NCBI GenBank assembly: GCA_031835245.1
Contig: JAVKOQ010000236.1
Coordinates: forward strand, 17,619-81,618
Source: Balamuthia mandrillaris
Lineage: Eukaryota; Discosea; Longamoebia; Balamuthiidae
DNA: 64,000 bases
Direction: 5' to 3'
Part shown: one piece after another, positions 56,657 to 64,000 of the stretch
Numbering within the stretch: the first letter of the stretch is position 1
Layout: each line of letters opens with the position of its first letter
Translations under genes and position numbers: made by a program
The notes under the pieces: generated by a model
What the model saw: only the letters and a program-made list of their open reading frames with translations
Databases searched by the model: none
Told to the model about the DNA's origin: nothing

Positions 56657-56815
56657 CGCTCCAGTTTCTTCTCTTTGCGGTGCACAATCAATCAGAGGGA
56701 GAGGGGTTGTTTGTTCAACAAACAGTTGCGGTGAGGTGCACTTGAGTGTGCGCAGTGGCGGTGGTGTTTTCTTTTGCCGAAATTAAAAAAAAGGGGAGAA
56801 AAAAGAAAGAACAGG

Positions 56816-56820
<5 letters not shown>

Positions 56821-56847
<27 letters not shown>

Positions 56848-56852
56848 CAACA
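56821..56852. repeat. (CAG)n(CAA)n trinucleotide run
   Basis: A CAG run passing into CAA, in the gap (56657-57185) upstream of GFM1. Nothing else is recognised in the gap except C/T- and TGG-repeat stretches. Confidence 0.85.
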
Positions 56853-57185
56853 GGGGGGTGAACAACAACCAACAACAAGTTCAACAGGTGTTGTGCCAAT
56901 CACGTCACTCACATATGACCCCTCAGCCCTTTAGGTGAACCTTTGGCCCTCTTTCTCCATCCTTGTTGGTGGTGGTGGTGGTGGTTGGACTTTCTTGTTG
57001 GTTTCACTTCTCCAGTAGGAGGAGGGGGAAAATTGTCGGAGCGGGTTATGACGATGCTTTTGGGCTGCCTCACATGTTTCGTTAGCCTTCGTCGTCACTC
57101 CAGGTATCCCCCAGGTCACCACCTGCATTCTCCTAGGAGCGGTAATAAAGTTGGTGGTGACAAAGTGGTCAGCATATTGGTTGGG

Positions 57186-59012
57186 TTACACTATAGAACA
57201 AAGAATGCGAACCCCAGCAAGATGGCCTTCTTGGCCTTCCTCATCCTCGTCCTCATCAGGAGATGGCTCCCAATACAGTATTTGGTGATCACTGGCCCCT
57301 GAATACAGCTCCTGATTGGATTTGTTGTTGGTGCGGAAAGTGGAATGAGCATTTGGATTATTGGGGGGGGGGGTGCAAGACACCTGATTGTCAGGATGAA
57401 ACACACAACAATTGACTGACTCATAATGACCACTGAGCGAGTACACCTTTTCTCCAGTATGTGCAACAAACACTGCAATATGGGAACCATTAGGATGGTA
57501 GATGCGTGAGCCATTTGCCGATATACTAAATTGGTTGCCACGCTGACTATTGTTCCGTGCCCCAGAGTAGTTGACGAGTGTGTTCTTTCCTGTGTTGCTA
57601 TCCCATCTCCGCAAGCGGTTATCGCTACAAAGAGGAAATATATAATTGATGAGCATCCAGTAGGTTAACGGTAGGAAGGCTCAACGCACGTTCCGGATGT
57701 TAGCAAGAATAGTCCATCTGGCGTGAAGCAGAGGGAAGTAACGGAAGCATCGTGGGCAGTTGCAACTTGAGAGCTAATGCTTGGCTGCAGATTACGGTGA
57801 CCGTGTGAGGATAGATTGGTTTGTCCAGTGGTGTTATGTTGATCCAGGCTCAACAAGCTTGTTCCTGCTTTTCTGATGTCCTAATTAGCGGAGAAGGACA
57901 AGATGTGGTTGTGTTAGGCGCAATAATAGGAATTCTTCTGATGGCAGCAACATTACTAGGTAATACGCACCCACAATCTCACAGTTTTGTCCACGGAACC
58001 GCTTGCCACAATGAACTCGTTGGCAGGCGACCAGCCCACGCACCAAATAGGTGCCCTATGCCCTTTATCACAGAGGATCATTAGCAATAGCGCAGTCCTC
58101 ATTTGTACCAACTCGAGAGGAAGTCAAGGAGTGTACCAATAAGACAGTGAGCGGAGCTACCAGAGGTGGGGTCACAAAGGCGAAGCTTGGGGTCTCCCGT
58201 TCCTGCTGCTACGAGGCAATGGCGAGTGGCGTGTGGGGCAAGGGAAATGGCGTATACCTTGCTTGGCAATTTGAACTTATAGACAACCTATGCCCAATTG
58301 GCATGCAAGCAAAGGAACATAAGAGGTGGGGTCACATTTTGCAGGAGGGGTAGCGACTCACCTGTATGGAATTAGTGTCCCACATGTTGAGGTTGTGGTC
58401 GAAAGACCCGCTGAAAAACATGCCTGTGTCATGAGGATACCATTGCACACACGATACACCATACGTGTGGCACTGCCTGCTTGCCACCCAAAACGAAAAC
58501 AAAAAATGGGGTTCGTTTGCCTCAAGGGAAAAGGGAGAGAGCAGCTCTTCGTACCTTCTTTTGGTAGTAAATAAGGGGCTGTAGGTTTTTTTAACCCAAT
58601 CCGCCCTTGTTGTCTTTGGTTGGTACTCCTCCTCCTCCTCCTCCTCCTCCAGCTCAGCTGGCTCTGACTGTTGTTCCAGGTCATACACTGAAACAGTAGC
58701 ATCAGTCGCCCCCGAAAGCAAACTGTCAATTGAGCGTGGTGAGGGGGAACTGCCACAGAAACCACTGCCACAACACTTTGGTACTTACTATCTCCTTTCT
58801 ACGGGATCTAGACTGAGAGAGTTAACAGGCCCCTGAGACAAAATGTGAGTGGAGTTGCACTACAGCACTCAACCACTACAAACCTCATGCTCGCTCAAAA
58901 ACTCTTTGTCCCTGCTGGCGGTTATGCACACCGTACGGTGTGCTTCTTTGGCACGACTTAGAAGCAGAGGAGGGTCCCACCCTATTTCACGGTTTAACAG
59001 GCAACGCAACAT
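57186..59012 (-). CDS. ERCC8: WD40 repair factor ERCC8/CSA (DCAF of CRL4)
   Basis: About eight exons, roughly 430 residues (human 396). The substrate receptor of the CUL4-DDB1 ubiquitin ligase in transcription-coupled repair. Exon 1 (59012-58884) starts [18 protein letters not shown] and has the family's N-terminal helix. It joins [15 protein letters not shown] and [37 protein letters not shown] is nearly identical to CSA. Then come [84 protein letters not shown] and [17 protein letters not shown]. An acidic insert ([15 protein letters not shown]) replaces the short loop after blade 1. The C-terminal tail is acidic, then diverges ([12 protein letters not shown]). Confidence 0.92.
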
Positions 59013-59139
59013 CCATACATACAGCCGTCGGTCGGGACTTTGTGAGGCGGGCTTCTGTGGGGTCTGAACCCTTGTCTATTTTGCGGAGAGAAATAGCATC
59101 GTTTGTTTTTTTGTCTTGGCGCGTGTTTTTTTATTTTTA

Positions 59140-59222
59140 ATGAAGAAGAAGCAAGAAAAAAGAAGAAGAAGAAGAAGAACAAGAAGAACAAGAAGAACAA
59201 GAAGAACAAGAAGAAGGGGGGA
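59140..59222. repeat. (GAA)n/(AACAAG)n purine-rich microsatellite
   Basis: AAGAAGAAGAAG followed by AACAAGAAG units, directly between the ERCC8 start and the SGTA stop. Confidence 0.85.
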
Positions 59223-59240
59223 AGGGAGGAGGGCCACTCT

Positions 59241-61039
59241 TTAGTGCTTTTCATCAGTGGTGCTATCACGGGTGGCGCCGGCCTGGGGCCTGTTGCTGCC
59301 CATCTGTCCAAATAAGTTACCAAGGGCGCTTGGATCTCTCATCATATTCTGCGCCCTATGGCGATCAGCGTGAAAGGGAACACAACCACGTTAAAGTAAG
59401 GTGGTGATCTTGGGAGATTAAGGAAAGGAGAGATGGCAGTGGTACATGTTCATCATTGTGGGGTTGTTCATGAGCTGAGCAAATGAGGGCGAGGACATGA
59501 ACTGCTGGGCCATGTTCACAAGATTTGGGTTCTGAAGAAGATCGCCAAGGTTGGGTGTTCCTCCTGCAAAGTTTGTCATAATCTCTTGATAAGTACTCGT
59601 TCAAGCCATGAAGCACTGGGAAGTACCTTGATCACTTTGTGAGGCAAACTGCTGGGCCATTTGTTGGAGCTCTGGATTCTGAAGGAGACTTTCCAATCCC
59701 CCGAAGCCTTGTGTTTGGGCCTGCTGCGAGCTTGCAAGCTTCTCCTTACATAACTCCAGAGACTCCCTGTTTGCAGTATTATCTGGGTCCAGTTCCAGGG
59801 CTTTATTGTAGCCTTGGGCGATGGCCTCCTCATATCTCTCCAATGAAAACAAGGCAAAACTGCACGTACAAGAAATGAAATAGAAAAGAAACAAGCGTGG
59901 ATCAGAGGACCATAAAACTCATTGATGTAAAAGAGCTCATATACCCTAGTCGGCTGTAGGCCTTGCTATATTTTGGGTCAATAGCAATTGCCTTCTCACA
60001 GTCTTGGATAGCTTGCTCGTGTTGGCCAAGGCGACTATGTACAGCAGCTCTTTTTGTAGAAATGAGCAAGTGAAACCACAACCACATGTGCACAAAAGAA
60101 GAAGCTAATCCACCTGTTGGAATAATAGATAGCATTGCAAGGGTTCAGTTGGATAGCCTTGCTGTAAAGCGACAGGGCTTCTGCAAGTTCTCCGGAGGAA
60201 AGCTTCTCATTGCCTTTGTTCTTAAATGCTTCCGCTTGTATGACTTGCTCGGTGGATGGTGGTGGTGGTTGTTGATCCACTGCAGGAGGACTCTGTGCGC
60301 TACTGCTGAATTTCTGCACAAACTTCTGCCTCGCTAGTTTGAGACGCTGCGTGTACTCTAAACGAGGTTGGAGGAGGGAGAAGGCAATTGAGCATTTGGA
60401 AATAAATAATCCCTTCCCACTGCGGGTACGTACCTGGGTCTCCTTTTTGAGTCCCTCTGAAGAAGTCTTGCTTCTCCAGCATGGACACAAAAGCTTGAAA
60501 CTTTGTCTCATCAACGTTGGCTGCAAAACGCGAAATGCGAGGAGTTTGTTACGATAAGGTGAAAAACAAAGACTCACAAGGAATGGCGAAGAAACTAATA
60601 GCTGGCATGGGATATGTGCCTACCTTCAGTTTCTTCGTTTTGTTCTCCCTCCTTTGATGTGGACCTTCCTTCTTGCTCTGGCGGCTGCTGCTGAGTAGGT
60701 GAGTGTGGTAAGTTGGTTGTTAAGAGAAAAAGAGAGAGGATGGACTCGCACCACCAGAAGCTTAGAGAGAGCTTCTGTAATTTTTTCCTTGCCAGCCAAA
60801 CCCATTCCAAAGATTTGTGGGAGGTCGAGAGGCACCGAGAGCTCCGTCCGTTGTTGCTCATTCTGCAGGTCCAAGCCAAAAGCTGCGCCAAGGCATTGTA
60901 TGGCCACCTCCAAACTTTCACTGTCCTGAACTGCAGGTTGAGCGTCTGAATAGTAGGGGACCCCTTGCGCTAACCTACTCAAATACTCCAATGTCGCGAA
61001 GAGTAACTGCTTGTGTTGCAAGCCGCCGCTACCTTCCAT
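59241..61039 (-). CDS. SGTA: Small glutamine-rich TPR co-chaperone SGTA/Sgt2
   Basis: About eight exons, roughly 420 residues (human 313). It hands tail-anchored proteins from the ribosome to the GET/TRC pathway and works with BAG6 and Hsp70. The N-terminal dimerisation domain ([36 protein letters not shown]) matches SGTA. An insert of about 100 residues ([34 protein letters not shown]) precedes three TPR motifs: [60 protein letters not shown]. The C-terminus has repeated LLQNP(E/N)L and Asn/Met/Gln-rich pieces. The same window encodes two of its potential tail-anchored clients, GOS28 and VTI1. Confidence 0.93.
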
Positions 61040-61277
61040 CTTGGTTGCCCCCCTTTTTTCGCTCTTCTCGGTTCGTTTCCTTCACGACGACGCGGAAAAA
61101 AGTGTCCCTCAAACAAACGTCATGTTATCGTTTTAAGATCCATATCCCTTGTTATGTTCTTGAGAGTTGTGGATGAATAATTAGTTGCAACCAAAGCTAA
61201 TACGTCGGCATAAAGTGGTTACCAAACGAACCAGTGAGAGGCAAGCTTTGGGGCTTGGTGGATGTTCAAGTTTTATT

Positions 61278-61574
61278 ATGCAGAAGAGGCGAAAGTGTGA
61301 GCTTTGTCGCCGTCTGAAACGCAACTCCTCTACATCTCTTTGTTGCGCCTTCTGTAATTTCCTTCCGCTGCATCGTAGGTGCTACACATTGCTCCATCCT
61401 CCAGTTCTGAAAATGGAAGGCCGTAAACGAAAGCCACCGCTGTCAACCTCGTCTCTTTCTTCAAGGTATATATACTTCATCTCTTTCTTCAAGTGTATAT
61501 ATGACGTATTTTTGGGCACCTTGGCAATAACTGTTTTAGGCTTTGCTCTACATGTTGCCACTAACTTCTATTAA
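61278..61574 (+). CDS. Small Cys-rich ORF of uncertain reality
   Basis: A 98-residue frame with the pattern KCELCRRLKRNSS, LCCAFCNFLPLHRRC, giving C-x2-C-x11-C-x2-C-x4-LH-x2-C. That order resembles the C-terminal zinc domain of piggyBac transposases. A hydrophobic stretch follows. There is no upstream transposase core here, so it may be an isolated relic or chance. Confidence 0.3.
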   Translation: MQKRRKCELCRRLKRNSSTSLCCAFCNFLPLHRRCYTLLHPPVLKMEGRKRKPPLSTSSLSSRYIYFISFFKCIYDVFLGTLAITVLGFALHVATNFY

Positions 61575-61720
61575 TTCATGTTATTTACTCTCTTTCAACA
61601 CTGTCCTAAAAATTGACAAGGAAGAAAAACTGTGAATAACAGTAATAAACTTTAACTTGTTGAATGTAGAGAAAGGACCTTTAATAGAATGAAATACAAC
61701 AACATATATACAAGGAGAAA

Positions 61721-62279
61721 TAGGGATAGGTATTTTCTTTTTTTCATTTTATTAAAGGTCTTTTTCCTATGTTGATCAAGTTGGTGTCTGGCAGGTTGTT
61801 CCTCTACCAGCCTTATCAACTGTTTCAATACTCAAAGCAGCTTATTGCTTCAATAAGATTGCATCCTTAACCTACTAACTTTAAAAAAAGTCATCTTCAT
61901 TGGTGCTCATCTTTTTTTTCTATTTCTTTTTGTTGACTTTTTTCGAAGTTGCTAAAATCAACAAGTGATGTAACCTTGAGTCAGATTCATATACTTAGTC
62001 TTTTTTTGGAGATGAAGACTTAAGTACTCGTTTTTTAGCACTACTTATCTTACTTTTCCTTGTTTTTTCCCGTGTTCTTTGTTTACATTAATAGCATCTT
62101 AATGTTGTATAATAAAAACAAGCATAATTGTAAGACAAACTAAGTATGAGACTTGAACTTAATTTTACTAAAAGTAAAGTGCACAAGTGATAGTAAAGTA
62201 TCATATGTTGTGTTATAAGTTATCTTAAGAGGTAAAGTGAAAGAAATATTATACCACTATCCCATAATACCTATCCCTA
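61721..62279. mobile_element. 559-bp segment with 14-bp inverted ends
   Basis: TAGGGATAGGTATT at 61721-61734 is found exactly inverted at 62266-62279. The inside is AT-rich and non-coding. It could be a small non-autonomous DNA element, but a 14-bp match in AT-rich DNA is limited evidence, and no target duplication is clear. Confidence 0.35.
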
Positions 62280-62630
62280 AATGTTGAAGGATAAACCCTG
62301 CAAATCAAGAATGGGATAACACATAAGTAACTCTGGGTTTATTTACATGAAAAAGGGTGTGGACCAAATTTGTGCTTTTGAATGTATTGCCTGGAAAAGG
62401 GGAAAATAAAAAGGGGTAAGAGAAGTTGGGGTATCCAGGGAGAGTGTTTACAGGAAGTCATAATGACATGATTTGTTGGTCTTCCAACACAACTCTCCTT
62501 ATTTATTAATCTCTTTCTTTCTTTTTATTAAAGGAGGGTCTTTTCCTTATGCCCATTGAGCTAGTGCCTTTCAGGTTGTTTCCCTACCAGCCATATCATA
62601 GCTTTCCTGCTACACAAAAGCAGCACAGTA
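61748..62630. repeat. Diverged direct repeat pair, about 777 bp apart
   Basis: 61748-61845 and about 62524-62625 share TTTTATTAAAGG, GGTCTTTTTCCT-like and CAGGTTGTT.C..CTACCAGCC blocks, followed by TATCA and AAGCAGC. Identity by eye is moderate, with small gaps. Confidence 0.6.
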
Positions 62631-62905
62631 TCCACACCTTTAAGGCAAAGAAACACTGTTTATTTTTACTATGTTTTACTTTTTGTTATATATCTTTTCT
62701 CTCCTTTTCTTGCATAAACCACTTTCTTTTTGTCTATAATACACCTTCTTCATTTACTATTGTGTTTGTTGGTAATGAAGTTGAGGAATTAGTGGAGATT
62801 GTGGAACTATGAAATGACCTTGGTATAGAAAAGCAGATATGAGATATGAACAAAGTAAAGGCAGAGTTTTGAGAGAAACTTGGTATAGAAAGAGCATATA
62901 TATAA

Positions 62906-63064
62906 TTGGGAAGGTAACCAAGGAAGGAAAGGGACTCAGGGTTGGGAAGTGACTTCTTAATTTCTCAGGAAAGTTCCAAGGAAAGCAAAAGAAAGATCTT
63001 CAGAATGGCTTAGTGTCAACATAAAAGATTGATGATAGCTAACATGAGATTGTCGACAGAAAAG

Positions 63065-63096
<32 letters not shown>

Positions 63097-63997
63097 GTTT
63101 ATAATGTTGGTAGTTGCCAACATATTATGTTGTCTTATTTGAGGCAGAACTAATGAGCTTTTTATTTTCTTAAGTTCTTATAGGTTGTTACAATGAGCTG
63201 AGGAATCTAAGTCACAATGTGTTCTAAAAAAATATATAGCTTTTGTTTTCATGCAATGTGAAGTGATGAAAGCTTTGTTAAACAATTCAACCATAATATT
63301 AGACAACTTGTTGGTAAAATCACATACACTTATCTCAAGACTCCTCATGCAGAATGCCTACTCTCAAGTCCTTTCTTTTGTTAAGTTGGACTTAATCAAC
63401 AAACTAATATAATAATTAGGAATGAAAAGAAGAAAATAAGTCATTCTCTCACCTGAACTTCTTTCATTCCTTGTCTTTCAACTATAAATACATCCTCTTA
63501 ACAAGAACAGAGACTAGAAAAAGCAACAACCACACAATCACAAACACTTCCTGGTTTCCAAAGACTCAGGAAGGAAGGAAAAAGATCTTTAGAATGGCTT
63601 GGTGTTGACATAAACAATTGATAGTAGCTGATGTACAGTTGTTAACAAAAAAGAAGAAGGTATGAAGAAGTTGAGTCCTTCCACATACCTCAAACTTTAC
63701 AGCAATAAACTATGAAAAAACAAATAATTAAAAATAATAAATTGATAGTTTATTATTTTGAAAGTGCTTTAAACTTCAAAGTTATTCACATGTTCAACAG
63801 GAATGTTGAAACCTGAGCATAGAACTAAGACAGGAACAAGGAGCCAACCGTATTTAATGAGAAGAAGAGAACAAGTGTGTTTGTGAATATATTGTTTCTT
63901 CATTCATTTGTCCTCTGTTCTTGGTTGTGGGAAAAGTAATATAGTTGGGAAGGCAACCAAGGAAGAAAAGGGGCTCAGGGTTGGGAAGTGACTTCTT
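62906..63997. repeat. 53-bp direct repeat plus companion block, about 0.6-1.0 kb apart
   Basis: 62906-62958 and 63945-63997 agree apart from three substitutions (GGGTTGGGAAGTGACTTCTT is identical in both). A second diverged pair lies at about 62993-63080 and 63580-63660, around AGAATGGCTT.GTGT. The second 53-bp copy touches the end of the window. Confidence 0.75.
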
Positions 63998-64000
63998 GGT

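Larger units (their letters stand above)
61575..64000. other. AT-rich, apparently gene-free region with dispersed repeats
   Basis: The composition changes sharply from the rest of the window: AT-rich, few CG dinucleotides, no frame above 90 residues with recognisable content and no convincing splice structure. Repeats listed separately lie in it. It may be an old repeat-rich block or the start of another compartment of the chromosome. Confidence 0.6.

Noticed and set aside
62906-63997. LTR pair of a retroelement
   Set aside because: The repeated block is only 53 bp, no TG...CA ends or primer-binding site are apparent, and the sequence between has no polymerase-like frame.

Overview
The window is nuclear DNA from an intron-rich protist. 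Genes are tightly packed on both strands and are split by short GT-AG introns, mostly about 50-300 bp. Intergenic gaps are small, and glutamine, histidine, serine or glycine runs are common. The gene set includes tandem coactosin, a kelch/coiled-coil polarity-type protein, an IQ-DH-PH RhoGEF, calpain-III repeats, a PARP and a MYCBP2-type E3. This fits a free-living amoeba (Amoebozoa) or a close unicellular relative; that placement is inferred from gene content, not proven. No bacterial operon features, CRISPR array or organelle genes were seen.

Layout. 1-7.2 kb is gene-poor and repeat-rich: long purine tracts, a fragment of a Harbinger-like DDE transposase, a nearly complete piggyBac element (3651-6709) with a (CT)n-filled intron, and a 228-bp foldback element. 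7.3-26.4 kb is housekeeping: an intronless MTAP-type phosphorylase, RPC8 (Pol III), GOS28 (Golgi SNARE), XRN2, a calpain-domain-III array protein, an unknown small protein, VTI1 (SNARE), NUBP2 (cytosolic Fe-S assembly), ATG8, and cytosolic PheRS alpha. 27-48.6 kb is richer in signalling and regulation: a His-rich protein, a giant RhoGEF, a compact E3 joining RBR-like and MYCBP2-like parts, tandem coactosin, a Zn/coiled-coil protein, a tankyrase-like PARP and an acidic unknown. 48.8-61.0 kb holds a Tea1/Kel1-like kelch protein, a small basic protein, mitochondrial EF-G (GFM1), ERCC8/CSA and SGTA. 61.1-64.0 kb is AT-rich, apparently gene-free, and carries diverged dispersed repeats.

How the genes relate. 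There are no operons. Several pairs are divergent with 280-510 bp between start codons (RPC8/GOS28, unknown/VTI1, NUBP2/ATG8, PARP/acidic unknown, kelch/small basic), suggesting shared promoters. Themes recur: SNARE traffic and autophagy (GOS28, VTI1, ATG8), RNA synthesis and decay (RPC8, XRN2), actin and Rho signalling (coactosin, RhoGEF, kelch protein), and ubiquitin or ADP-ribose signalling (RCR E3, ERCC8, PARP).

Main highlight. The gene at 35486-38238 encodes a roughly 620-residue E3. Its C-terminal half matches the RING plus tandem-cysteine RCR module of MYCBP2/PHR, keeping both relay cysteines and two further catalytic residues. Its N-terminal half is a RING1-IBR pair like that of RBR ligases, without a recognisable RING2. 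All exon joins here were made by eye from splice signals and conserved protein motifs, with no transcript evidence.
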